From the NCBI GenBank assembly GCA_030426145.1, contig JAUHZF010000003.1, positions 24,587-88,586 of the forward strand: a stretch of 64,000 nucleotides of DNA, read 5' to 3'. Within the stretch, counting starts at the first letter, position 1. The number at the start of each line of letters is the position of its first letter. A program made the translations under genes and the position numbers. This DNA is from Polyangia bacterium. GTDB lineage: Bacteria > Myxococcota_A > Polyangia > Polyangiales > Polyangiaceae. Under the pieces are notes generated by a model, which ran no database searches, was not told the origin of the DNA, and was given only the letters and a program-made list of their open reading frames with translations. Shown here in pieces: positions 27,236 to 35,449 of the stretch.

Positions 27236-27667
27236 TCAGGGGCAGTCCGCGGCGTATCCGCAGACGTCGGGTGGGAGCGTGGGGTTACACTGGCTCGCCA
27301 CGGGCACGCAGTAGGTGAAAGCTCCTTGATGGCAGTCGATGCACTTGGGTGCCAAACACTCGGGACAGCACGGCGACGACGGTGTTGGCTCTGGTGGCGG
27401 AGGCGGCGCACCCGCGATGACCTCGCTCCAGTCGTAGAGTGGAGCGCAACCGTTGGCTTGCAGACAGCCCGACTCGTCGCTGAGGGAAGCACAATCTGCG
27501 GGCATGCCCGTGGCACTACTGCTCATGGTGGAACCCGTGGACGTCGACGCCCCACCGCCGCCGCCGGCGCCTCCTTCCACCACGACGCTGCTGCCACAGG
27601 CAACTGCCCCCGACAGCGAGATGGCCCACACCAGCCGACCCTTCACCAAGGCATGCATCGCACCCAT
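27236..27667 (-). CDS. Small Cys-rich lipoprotein
   Basis: A 143-aa product with signal ISLSGAVAC (Cys24), a short Gly/Ser/Thr linker, and a C-terminal domain with about twelve Cys (CASLSDESGCLQANGC, CCPECLAPKCIDC, CVPVASQC, CGYAADCP). ATG 27667 follows AAGGG; the Met three codons later is an alternative. I do not recognise the family. It diverges from the Sel1-like lipoprotein gene at 27774. Confidence 0.75.
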   Translation of the reverse strand: MGAMHALVKGRLVWAISLSGAVACGSSVVVEGGAGGGGGASTSTGSTMSSSATGMPADCASLSDESGCLQANGCAPLYDWSEVIAGAPPPPPEPTPSSPCCPECLAPKCIDCHQGAFTYCVPVASQCNPTLPPDVCGYAADCP

Positions 27668-27773
27668 GACCCTTGTCGACCATGGTCCGCCGCTGCGTTC
27701 AAGGGCGCGGTACCGAACGTCTCGTTTCTGCTCAGGGCTGGTCGCGTTCGAGGCGACGTGGGACGAGCCCGGA

Positions 27774-28937
27774 ATGCGTCTCTGGTGGTTGGGCGGCCTC
27801 GCCGTGGGACTGATGGGCTGTGGCAGCTCCCTCCGGCCGGATGCGCCAACGGCCAACGAGGCGAGCGGTCGCGATGCTTGCGGCTTGGACGCCACGGGCA
27901 GGCCTGCTCCGCTCATCGTCGACTGGCAACCCGAACATCGAATGGATCTCGAGGCGGCCATGGGGTCACGAGGGCTCGCCGTCGTGCATTGGGACTGCCC
28001 GACGCTACGCGTCGTGTCTGGGTGCTACGTCGATGGCGACTACCAGTACGCCGGAGCGAGCCCCAAGGAGCAGATCATCCGGATGGAGGAGGCGGACGAC
28101 GTCCGTATGAACCTGCCCCTCACGGGCGGTTCCCTCGCGGCCCAGCTCGAGGGCTCGCTGGAGCGGGGCACCAGCCTCGACCTCGGCTTGGTGATGGTTG
28201 GTAAGAAGACCGCGCGTGGCGCCCGCTTCACCCGCGATGACCTCAAGGGGCGGTGCGATGGCGCCACCCACGTGGTGCAGAGCGCGACGCTCGGTGCTTT
28301 CGCGCTGGCGACGGGAAGCCACGCCACCGCCCGTACCGTCGCTCAGGTGTTCGCGGCGGAAGCTGGCGGCTCGAGTCGGAGCCTTCGCTCGACTCAGACC
28401 CGAGACGGCGAGCTCGCGGCTTGCGACGCATCGACCCCCGAGGCGCCTGCACGCGGGTGCGATGCGGTTCTTCGGGTCGAGCTCTCGGAGGTGCTCGACC
28501 ATGCGCCGACCGTCACGGTGCTCGACGCCGACTTCGTCGAGGCCTTGCGAGGCCGGTTCTGCGCGGACCCCGAGCAGTGCCGAACGCAGTGTGCGGACGA
28601 CGACGCGTCGGCATGCCACGACCTCGGCATCGTTCAGCTCCTCGGGGACCGCGTGCCGCGTGACTTGGGTCGTGGGACCAAGAACGTGCAGCGCGCGTGC
28701 GACCTCGGGCACATGAATGCGTGCACCCTGATCGGGATCACCTACCTCACGCGAGGGCCGCGGGCCGATGCAGAGCACGGTCGCAAGCTCTTGGAGCGCC
28801 CCTGCGAGCGCGGGGTGGCAGCCGCCTGCAGCACCCTCGCCATCTCGTTCACCAACAGCGGTGACGAGGGCACTGCGCGTCGCTACTGGGACCGCGCCTG
28901 CGACCTCGGCGACCGCGACGCCTGCCAGAAGCTCTGA
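27774..28937 (+). CDS. Sel1/TPR-like lipoprotein
   Basis: A 387-aa lipoprotein (signal VGLMGC, Cys16). The N-terminal two thirds form an unrecognised domain (GLAVVHWDCPTLRVVSGCYV, LDLGLVMVGKKTARG). The C-terminal 120 residues are Sel1-like repeats with paired Cys (CHDLGIVQLLGDRVPRD, CDLGHMNACTLIGITYL, CERGVAAACSTLAISF, CDLGDRDACQKL), the same repeat type as in the gene at 58206. Sel1 repeats mediate protein contacts at the envelope. ATG 27774 is the last start that keeps the signal peptide intact. A bidirectional terminator follows. Confidence 0.85.
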   Translation: MRLWWLGGLAVGLMGCGSSLRPDAPTANEASGRDACGLDATGRPAPLIVDWQPEHRMDLEAAMGSRGLAVVHWDCPTLRVVSGCYVDGDYQYAGASPKEQIIRMEEADDVRMNLPLTGGSLAAQLEGSLERGTSLDLGLVMVGKKTARGARFTRDDLKGRCDGATHVVQSATLGAFALATGSHATARTVAQVFAAEAGGSSRSLRSTQTRDGELAACDASTPEAPARGCDAVLRVELSEVLDHAPTVTVLDADFVEALRGRFCADPEQCRTQCADDDASACHDLGIVQLLGDRVPRDLGRGTKNVQRACDLGHMNACTLIGITYLTRGPRADAEHGRKLLERPCERGVAAACSTLAISFTNSGDEGTARRYWDRACDLGDRDACQKL

Positions 28938-28955
28938 GCCCTGGAGGGGCTGGGT

Positions 28956-28989
28956 TCCCACCTGCGGCATGGCGATGCCACAGGTGGGA
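28956..28989. terminator. Bidirectional terminator hairpin
   Basis: TCCCACCTG-C-GGCAT and ATGCC-A-CAGGTGGGA pair as a 14-bp stem broken by one mismatch, with a GGCG loop. It sits in the 63-nt gap between two convergent genes and is the most stable hairpin I see in the window. Confidence 0.7.
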
Positions 28990-29000
28990 GGGATGGGCGC

Positions 29001-30680
29001 TCAGACCTGGGCCTGCGCGCCCGGGACCGGGACGCGCAACTGGCCCTGGTTCTGGGACACGACGTAGGCGATGGCCTTCTGGAAGAAGGTCTGGAGGAAG
29101 GGGATCTCGTTGGGGGGCGACGTGATGAGCCCCGCCTCCTCGACCGCCTTCGCGACACGCAGCACGTGCTGTGCGTCATCGTCACCTATGCGCGAGCGCA
29201 CGCCGATGGCGGCATCCTTCATCCACGCAGCGACGGCCTTGCGAAGCTCCGGCGTGAAGAAGCGGTCGGTGGCAGAAGCGACCTCGGCCTTGAGGGCCGC
29301 GTTCACCTTCTCGGGATCGCCCGCGGCGTCCTCAGAGCCCACGGCTTCACCGACCTTGGCCAGCAGCTCGTCGATGCTGTTCTTGTCGGGCATCCAGCTG
29401 CGGAACTCGGGGTAGCCGTGAAGGCGCTCCGAGTCGGCGGTCGCCTTCTCGATGGCAGCGGTGTCAGCCTCGGCCTCCACCAGGTCGTCGACCGGGTGCG
29501 GGGGGGCCTCATCGGGCACGGGCTGGAACAGCGCGGCGCAGGAGTCGAAGCCGAGGGGCATGATGGCGCCGCTCTTGGCGTTGGTCTCCTTGGCCTCCTG
29601 AATCCGAGCGCGGGCCCAGTCGAGCGGAACCTCGACCGGCGAGGCACCGTAGTCCTTCTCGATCCGCTCCTTCCATGCGCGGATCTTCTTGCCCGCGAGG
29701 CGACCCTGCGACGCGCGCACGACGCCGACCCCGTGACGGGCCACGCAGTCGGCGACCAAGTAGCGGCCTCCCGGCTGCCGCTGGCTGATCGAGATGAATG
29801 CGGTACCGGTGGCGTCCGGGGGCACGAAGGTGGCGACCGGCGCCTCGGCCGTTTCGCCTTCCTGAGCCGGAGCCGCCGAAGCCACCTCGGGCAGCTCGAC
29901 GCCACGCGAGCGCAGCACGCTCGCCGCGCGACGCACGGCCTTGCGCGGCTTGCCGCTGAGCGAATCGCTGGCTGCACCAGCGGCGATGGCGGCGAGGTTC
30001 TCACCTTCGAGCCACGCCGAGACCAGCTTCTCGGCCGCGGCGCCAGCGGCCGTCAGCGCTTCGACCGCACCGTCGGCGTCGGCCCCGACCCAGCTCGGGT
30101 CGAGCTTCGCCTCGGCCTTGGACTCCTTCTTCGGCTTCTTCGGCGTGCCCTTGCCCTTGGCCTTGGCGGCCATGACTTCCTTGGCCGTCTTGGGCGCCTT
30201 CTTCTTCTTCTTCACGTGGCCGCCCGCCTTGGGGGCCGGATGGAGGATGAGGGTGGTCTGGGTCTGATCCTTGGCCTTCTGGGCCTTGATCTCCTCCGGC
30301 GTGGGCTCGGGTGGCGGCGGAGGCCCCGGCTCGATCCCTTCGACCGGGTCCTGCTTGTAGACCCGTGCCCGACGCATGGGGGCGGCACCGACGGCCGTGA
30401 CCTCGCCGCCTTCCTTGCGGGGCCGACGGTCTCGCGGCCTGCGTTCTCGCGGCTTTCGCTCCCGCGGCTTCTCCGCGGGGGGCGGCGTCGCCGCACGGCG
30501 CGCGCGCACACGACGGGGCTTGTCGTCACCTGCGGCGTCGCCCTTGTCGGCGCCGAGGTCGTCCGGCACCGACACGACCTCTTCAGGCGGGCTGGCGGCG
30601 GCTTCGGGGGTGGCTTCTGCGGGGGCCGCCGGCGCTGCGGTCGGCTCGGGCGCCGGCGGCGCCTCTTTCTCTTCGGTCAT
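29001..30680 (-). CDS. Lys/Pro/Ala-rich protein of unknown function, 559 aa
   Basis: The start codon overlaps the ridA stop (ATGA), and the frame is open without interruption. Residues 1-190 are disordered: acidic Pro/Ala at first, then Arg-rich (RERKPRERRPRDRRPRKEGG) and Lys-rich (GGHVKKKKKAPKTAKEV) stretches that could bind nucleic acid. Residues about 190-275 form a helical domain (SWLEGENLAAIAAGAA-type) and 280-560 a mixed alpha/beta region (GGRYLVADCVARHGVGVVRA, RFFTPELRKAVAAWMKDAAI). No known fold is recognised. The operon order recR-ridA-this gene and the basic tracts suggest an RNA- or DNA-associated role, but that is weak inference. Confidence 0.85.
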   Translation of the reverse strand: MTEEKEAPPAPEPTAAPAAPAEATPEAAASPPEEVVSVPDDLGADKGDAAGDDKPRRVRARRAATPPPAEKPRERKPRERRPRDRRPRKEGGEVTAVGAAPMRRARVYKQDPVEGIEPGPPPPPEPTPEEIKAQKAKDQTQTTLILHPAPKAGGHVKKKKKAPKTAKEVMAAKAKGKGTPKKPKKESKAEAKLDPSWVGADADGAVEALTAAGAAAEKLVSAWLEGENLAAIAAGAASDSLSGKPRKAVRRAASVLRSRGVELPEVASAAPAQEGETAEAPVATFVPPDATGTAFISISQRQPGGRYLVADCVARHGVGVVRASQGRLAGKKIRAWKERIEKDYGASPVEVPLDWARARIQEAKETNAKSGAIMPLGFDSCAALFQPVPDEAPPHPVDDLVEAEADTAAIEKATADSERLHGYPEFRSWMPDKNSIDELLAKVGEAVGSEDAAGDPEKVNAALKAEVASATDRFFTPELRKAVAAWMKDAAIGVRSRIGDDDAQHVLRVAKAVEEAGLITSPPNEIPFLQTFFQKAIAYVVSQNQGQLRVPVPGAQAQV

Positions 30681-31072
30681 GATGGTGTCTCCAGGCGAGC
30701 GATGGCCTCGACCTCGACGACGGCTCCCTTGGGGAGCGCCGCGACGGCGACCGTGGCTCGTGCGGGGGCGGATCCTTCGTCGAAACGCTCGGCGTAGATG
30801 GCGTTGACGCGTTGGAAGTCGCCCATGTCGATCAAATAGATGGTGGTCTTGACGATGTCCGCGAAGCTGGCGCCGGCGGCTTTCAGCACCTCGCCGAGGT
30901 TGTCGAGGGCCTGCCGCGTCTCGGCCTCCACACCGCCTGCGATCATCTCGCCGGTTCCGGGAACGAGGCCGATCGAGCCACTACAGAAGAGCAGATCACC
31001 ACTGAGGATGGCCTGCGAGTAGGGGCCGACGGCGGCCGGGGCGGAGTCGGTGTGCACGACGGTTTTGGGCAT
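30677..31072 (-). CDS. RidA family protein (enamine/imine deaminase)
   Basis: A 131-aa protein of normal RidA length. The family's N-terminal block is present (APAAVGPYSQAILSGDLLFC), and the catalytic Arg is in APARATVAV near residue 107. VVEVEAIA forms the last strand. RidA hydrolyses reactive 2-aminoacrylate-type imines made by PLP enzymes. It lies 69 nt after recR and overlaps the downstream gene by 4 nt. Confidence 0.93.
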   Translation of the reverse strand: MPKTVVHTDSAPAAVGPYSQAILSGDLLFCSGSIGLVPGTGEMIAGGVEAETRQALDNLGEVLKAAGASFADIVKTTIYLIDMGDFQRVNAIYAERFDEGSAPARATVAVAALPKGAVVEVEAIARLETPS

Positions 31073-31117
31073 CGGACCGATTTCAGTACCCCGGCATGGC
31101 CGGACTGTCCACGAGGC

Positions 31118-31144
31118 TAGAACGTCAAACCGCTTGTCGTTCTA
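31118..31144 (-). terminator. Hairpin overlapping the recR stop codon
   Basis: On the minus strand TAGAACG, beginning with the recR TAG stop, pairs with CGTTCTA 13 nt later; CAA/TTG in the loop can extend the fold. It may reduce read-through into ridA. Confidence 0.45.
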
Positions 31145-31768
31145 AAGATCGCGGCGGCCGGCGATGGCGCGGCCGATGGTGACGGGGTCGGCGTACTCGA
31201 GGTCACCGCCGTGGGGCACGCCGCTCGCGATGCGGGTGACGTTGACGTCGAGGTCCTTCAGCTCCTGGGCGAGCAACAGGGCGGTGGCTTCACCGTCGAC
31301 CGACGGGGGCGTGGCCACCAGCACCTCGCGCACGCAGGCGCCGTCATCGCGTCGCAATCCGTCGATCCGGCGGCGCAAGGCCTCGAGCGGCAGCTCGTCG
31401 GCGCCGATTCCCTCGAGGGGTGAGAGGAGGCGGCCGAGCACGAAGTAGTAGCCTCGGTAGGCGGCCGAGCGTTCCACGCTCATGAGGTCTTGGATGCGCG
31501 CCACGACGCAGAGGGTCGAGACGTCGCGCCGCGTGTCGGCGCAAATGTCGCAGACGGGGGCGTCGTCGCCATGCATCTCGGCGAGGTTGCCGCAGTGTTG
31601 GCAGCGCCCGATGGTGTCGGACATCTCGATGAGGGCTTGTCCGAGCATGCGGGCCCCCTCGGGGTCGCGCGTTGCGAGGAAGACCGCGAAGCGCTGCGCC
31701 GTCTTCTCGCCCACGCTCGGAAGCCGTGCGAGCAGCGAGACGAGTTGCTGGACCTTGCCGGGGAGCAT
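31142..31768 (-). CDS. recR: Recombination mediator protein RecR
   Basis: A 208-aa protein, full length for RecR. A helix-hairpin-helix segment comes first (SLLARLPSVGEKTAQRFAVF), then a four-Cys zinc site (Cys56, Cys59, Cys73, Cys76 in CQHCG and CDIC), then a Toprim domain (LCVVARIQDLMSVERS, YVLG-like block, EVLVATPPSVDGEATALLL). With RecFO it loads RecA on gapped DNA. In most bacteria it is downstream of dnaX and ybaB; here it is divergent from dnaX across 86 bp and heads an operon with ridA. Confidence 0.97.
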   Translation of the reverse strand: MLPGKVQQLVSLLARLPSVGEKTAQRFAVFLATRDPEGARMLGQALIEMSDTIGRCQHCGNLAEMHGDDAPVCDICADTRRDVSTLCVVARIQDLMSVERSAAYRGYYFVLGRLLSPLEGIGADELPLEALRRRIDGLRRDDGACVREVLVATPPSVDGEATALLLAQELKDLDVNVTRIASGVPHGGDLEYADPVTIGRAIAGRRDL

Positions 31769-31805
31769 TTCTGTCTCGACTTATGAGCACCGCCCCCACA
31801 GTGGA

Positions 31806-31820
31806 GCAAGGAAACCTTGC
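31806..31820. promoter_or_regulatory. Inverted repeat in the recR-dnaX divergent spacer
   Basis: GCAAGG-AAA-CCTTGC lies midway between the two starts and is flanked by further complementary runs (CCCCCAC on the left, GTGGGG on the right), giving a larger symmetric structure at about 31792-31830. It is a candidate shared control site. Confidence 0.45.
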
Positions 31821-31854
31821 TGGGGTGGGGCGCCGTTGATACCTCCGATGGGGC

Positions 31855-33930
31855 ATGAGCTACGTCGTCCTCGCCCGCAAGTGGCGGCCACAGAACTTCG
31901 CCGATCTGGTGGGCCAAGAGCATGTGTCGCGCACGCTGGCCAACGCCATCGCTACGGATCGCGTCGCGCACGCCTTCCTCTTCACCGGCGTGCGAGGGGT
32001 GGGCAAGACCTCTACCGCCCGCATGCTGGCCAAGGCGCTCAACTGCGAGAAGGGGCCCACGGCCGAGCCCTGCCTCACCTGCGACACCTGTATGCAGATC
32101 GGCAACGGGACCGACGTCGATGTGCAGGAGATCGACGGCGCCAGCTACACCGGCGTCGAAGCCGTGCGCTCGCTGCAGGAGACCATCCCGTACCGACCGG
32201 CGCGAGACCGGTTCAAGATCTACATCGTGGACGAGGTCCACATGCTCTCCAACGCGGCCTGGAACGCCTTCCTCAAGACCCTCGAGGAGCCACCGCCGCA
32301 CGTGAAGTTCATCTTTGCGACGACCGAAGTGCAGAAGGTCCCCGTCACCATTCTGAGTCGGTGCCAGCGCTACGACTTCAAGCTCATCCGCACCGACGCC
32401 ATCGCCGAGCGGCTCACCTACGTGCTCGGCGAAGAGAAGATCGAGGCCGACGACCAGGCCGTGCGCATCGTCGCACGCGAGGCGGCCGGCAGCATGCGCG
32501 ACGCGATGAGCCTGCTCGATCAGGTCATCGCGTGGGTAGGGGGCACCGAAGAGAAGCTGTCGGCGGAAGGGGTGGCCCGCGTGCTCGGTGTGGCTTCGCG
32601 GTCGGTCCTGCACCAGCTGGGGTCGGCCGTCGTCGATGGCGACGCGGCCACCTGTCTCGAGGTCACCGCGGGCCTCGCACAACAGGGGTACCCGCTCGCC
32701 AACGTGGCCCGAGACTTTCTCGAGCATCTGCGCATGGTGGTCGTGGCCAAGGTGAGCCCCGACCCCAGCCAGCTCCTCGAAGTGGCCGATGAGGAGCTGG
32801 CCGACATTCGCGCGCTCGCAGAGCGCGCGAATGTCGACGACCTCTCGCGCCTCTATCTCGGATTCTCCAGGGCCTACGACGACATCGCGCGGAGCGCGCA
32901 GGTGCGTGGGGCCTTCGAGATGGCGTTGGTGCGCTTGGCCCACCGACCGCCGCTGGTTCCCCTCGATGAGCTGTTGCAGCGCTTGGCCGAGCTCGAGCAG
33001 CGGCTCGGCAAGAGAGGTGGTGGCGGTGGCGGTGGCGGCGGTGGCGGCGGTGGGCGACGCCCAGCTCCCCGTGAGGCCGAGATGCGCGCTGCGTCACCTC
33101 CGTCGGCGCCGGCTCAGATGGCACCGCCTGCGCCGCCTGCACCGACGCCAACGGGACCAGCGCCCGCTCAGGCCTCGGATCCGCGCGCTCCGACGGGCAT
33201 GCCGCGGTCGGCGCCCCCCGTGGTGGAGCGTCGACCGCCTTCTCGCGGGCCCAAGCCCGCGTTCGAGCCACCACCCTTTCCGCAGCGAAAGCCTCCCTCG
33301 AGTCAGGACTCGAGACCGCCCTCGTCGGGGCGGGCGCCGCGGTCGCAACGACCGCGTCCGCCGACCTCGCCCGAGGCCCTTTTCGGCCCACCACCCAAGG
33401 GTCTACGCACGGCGGCTGAGGCCGCCGAAGGAGAGAGCGACGCCAGCTCCGAGCGTAGGCCCGAAGACAACATCTGCCTCCCGAGTGAGCGCGCTGACGT
33501 CGAACCCCTACCCCGCAAGCCGGCCATTCCCCCTGCGGTCCTCGAGGCCTGGGAGAGCATCCTGAGCGCGGTGCGCGAGAAGAAGGCGCCCATCGCTTCC
33601 GTCTTCGAGCACGCCGCGCCCCTCGAGGTCGCCTCCGGCCGGCTCGTGCTCGGTTACCCTCCGGGCTCGTTCTTATTGCAGCAGGCGCAGAACGCCGACA
33701 ACCAGGCCCTGCTCGAGGCCGCCGCGACCGAGCACTTCAGCGCATCGACCGCGATCGAGATCGACACCTCCGCGCGCCACCAGGAGGTCGAGACCCTGGC
33801 CGAGCGCAACGCTGCCATCGCCCGTGAGGCCGAGCGCCAGGCGCGCAAGAAGGTCGAAGGACACCCGCTCGTTCTCGCGGCGCAGGAGCTGCTCGGCGCG
33901 CGGCTCCGCGACGTCCGCCTGCCCGGTTGA
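31855..33930 (+). CDS. dnaX: DNA polymerase III subunit gamma/tau
   Basis: A 691-aa clamp-loader subunit. The P-loop is GVRGVGKT (45-52), the zinc site uses Cys64, Cys73, Cys76 and Cys79, the Walker B/sensor block is VDEVHMLSNAAWNAFLKTLE, and SRCQRYDF is the sensor 1 region. Domain III continues to about residue 375. It is followed by a run of 14 Gly encoded by GGTGGC-type codons (33017-33052), a long Pro/Arg/Ser-rich linker, and a conserved C-terminal tau-type domain from about 545 (PPAVLEAWESILSAVREKKA). No A-rich slippery site for making gamma by frameshifting was found. It diverges from recR instead of being in an operon with it. Confidence 0.97.
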   Translation: MSYVVLARKWRPQNFADLVGQEHVSRTLANAIATDRVAHAFLFTGVRGVGKTSTARMLAKALNCEKGPTAEPCLTCDTCMQIGNGTDVDVQEIDGASYTGVEAVRSLQETIPYRPARDRFKIYIVDEVHMLSNAAWNAFLKTLEEPPPHVKFIFATTEVQKVPVTILSRCQRYDFKLIRTDAIAERLTYVLGEEKIEADDQAVRIVAREAAGSMRDAMSLLDQVIAWVGGTEEKLSAEGVARVLGVASRSVLHQLGSAVVDGDAATCLEVTAGLAQQGYPLANVARDFLEHLRMVVVAKVSPDPSQLLEVADEELADIRALAERANVDDLSRLYLGFSRAYDDIARSAQVRGAFEMALVRLAHRPPLVPLDELLQRLAELEQRLGKRGGGGGGGGGGGGGRRPAPREAEMRAASPPSAPAQMAPPAPPAPTPTGPAPAQASDPRAPTGMPRSAPPVVERRPPSRGPKPAFEPPPFPQRKPPSSQDSRPPSSGRAPRSQRPRPPTSPEALFGPPPKGLRTAAEAAEGESDASSERRPEDNICLPSERADVEPLPRKPAIPPAVLEAWESILSAVREKKAPIASVFEHAAPLEVASGRLVLGYPPGSFLLQQAQNADNQALLEAAATEHFSASTAIEIDTSARHQEVETLAERNAAIAREAERQARKKVEGHPLVLAAQELLGARLRDVRLPG

Positions 33931-33973
33931 CGCCGATTTGCCCCTTCTCCGCGCGATCCGCTATGCACCGCCG

Positions 33974-35353
33974 GTGCGACGTGCGACCGCGATCCTCGTG
34001 AGCTCACTCCTCGGCCTCGCTGGCTGCGGAGAGGACAAGGCAACCCCTGTCGGCCCCACGCCCACGGCGGAGGCGACGGCCTCGACGGTGAGCTCGGCCG
34101 TGCCTTCGGCCACCGCTTCGGCACCCGAAGCGGAGACCCGCAAGCCGATGAACGTGATGCTCATCACCATCGACAGCTTGCGCGCCGACATGCCCTGGAC
34201 CGGCTACGACAAGCAGATCGCGCCGCACCTCACGAAGCTCGCGAACGAGAGCACCGTCTACACCCGCGCTTACACCATCTCGAGCTTCACCTCGAAGACG
34301 GTGGGTGGTCTGCTGTCGGGGCGCTACCCATCGACGCTCTACCGGGGTTGCACCTTCTTCACCGAGTACTCCGAGGCGAACGTCTTCTTCCCGGAGCTGC
34401 TGCAGAAGGCGGGGGTGCACACCATGGCCGGACACGCCCACCTCTACTTCGATCGCGGCAAGAACCTCCGCCAGGGCTTCGATGACTGGCGCCTCGTCGA
34501 CGGACTGAAGTGGGACGCCGAGACCGATGTCTCGGTGACGAGCCAGAAGATGACCCCCATGGCCCAGGAGATGTTGGGTCAGGCCAAGGGAAAGTTTTTC
34601 GCGTGGTTCCACTACATGGACCCGCACGACAAATACATGCCGCACGAAGAGTCGCCGGACTTCGGTCACAAGGCGCGTCAGCTCTACGACGGCGAGGTCT
34701 TCTACACCGACCTCTGGGTGCATCGGCTGCTGGAGTGGTCGAAGAAGCAGCCCTGGTTCGAGAACACGGCCATCATCATCTCGGCCGACCACGGCGAGGC
34801 TTTTGGCGAGCACGACATGTGGAAGCACGCCTTTGCGCTGTGGGAGGTGCTCACCCACGTTCCGCTCATCATCAAGATCCCCGGCGGAAAGCCGCAGCGC
34901 ATCGAGGCGCGGCGCACTCAGCTCGACCTCGTGCCCACCATCTTCGAGATGCTGGGCGTGCCCATTCCCGAGGGCCAGTTCGTGGGCAAGAGCATGTTGC
35001 CCGAGCTGATGGGCGTGCCGGCCGACAACCGCGAGCCGATCATGCTCGATCTCCCGCCCGACACGTACAACCCGCCGACGCGCGTGGTCATCAAGGGTGA
35101 CTACAAGCTCATCGAGGACCCGGGGCCCAAGTACAAGCTCTACGATCTCACGAGAGATCCGGGGGAGACCCTCAACCTCGCAGGCAACCCCAAGCACAAG
35201 CAGGCGCTCGAAGATATGAAGAAGGTGTTCGAAGAGGCCTGGAAGCCCCACCCGCGGCGCACGCCCTACGGCGGCAAGAAGCTCATCGGTGGCGGCCGCG
35301 CCAACGGGCCCAAGGGACCCGAAGGCTGGGTCGAACCCGCCAAGAGCAAGTAG
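33974..35353 (+). CDS. Sulfatase-superfamily lipoprotein lacking the formylglycine cysteine
   Basis: A 459-aa alkaline-phosphatase-fold hydrolase with lipoprotein signal LLGLAGC (Cys18). Metal ligands are recognisable: Asp67 in ITIDSLRAD and the ADHGEAFGEHD block. The position of the sulfatase nucleophile (CxPSR) reads TSKTV (106-110) before GGLLSGRYP, so there is no Cys or Ser to convert to formylglycine; Thr106 aligns with it, as in lipoteichoic-acid synthase and phosphoethanolamine transferases. It may therefore be a phosphodiesterase or transferase. GTG 33974 is chosen because it starts the signal peptide; the longer frame overlaps the dnaX 3' end. No sulfatase-maturing enzyme is nearby. 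Confidence 0.9.
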   Translation: MRRATAILVSSLLGLAGCGEDKATPVGPTPTAEATASTVSSAVPSATASAPEAETRKPMNVMLITIDSLRADMPWTGYDKQIAPHLTKLANESTVYTRAYTISSFTSKTVGGLLSGRYPSTLYRGCTFFTEYSEANVFFPELLQKAGVHTMAGHAHLYFDRGKNLRQGFDDWRLVDGLKWDAETDVSVTSQKMTPMAQEMLGQAKGKFFAWFHYMDPHDKYMPHEESPDFGHKARQLYDGEVFYTDLWVHRLLEWSKKQPWFENTAIIISADHGEAFGEHDMWKHAFALWEVLTHVPLIIKIPGGKPQRIEARRTQLDLVPTIFEMLGVPIPEGQFVGKSMLPELMGVPADNREPIMLDLPPDTYNPPTRVVIKGDYKLIEDPGPKYKLYDLTRDPGETLNLAGNPKHKQALEDMKKVFEEAWKPHPRRTPYGGKKLIGGGRANGPKGPEGWVEPAKSK

Positions 35354-35449
35354 CCGCGCCATCATCATTTGGTGATCGTTTTCCGGTGCGAGTGAAAGCT
35401 CGCCGGGGGCGTCTCGTTGTTCCTGTCACAACCCCGACAGGAGAGAACG

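Noticed and set aside
31855..33930. Programmed frameshift in dnaX giving gamma
   Set aside because: No A-rich slippery heptamer with a following hairpin was found at the domain III boundary.
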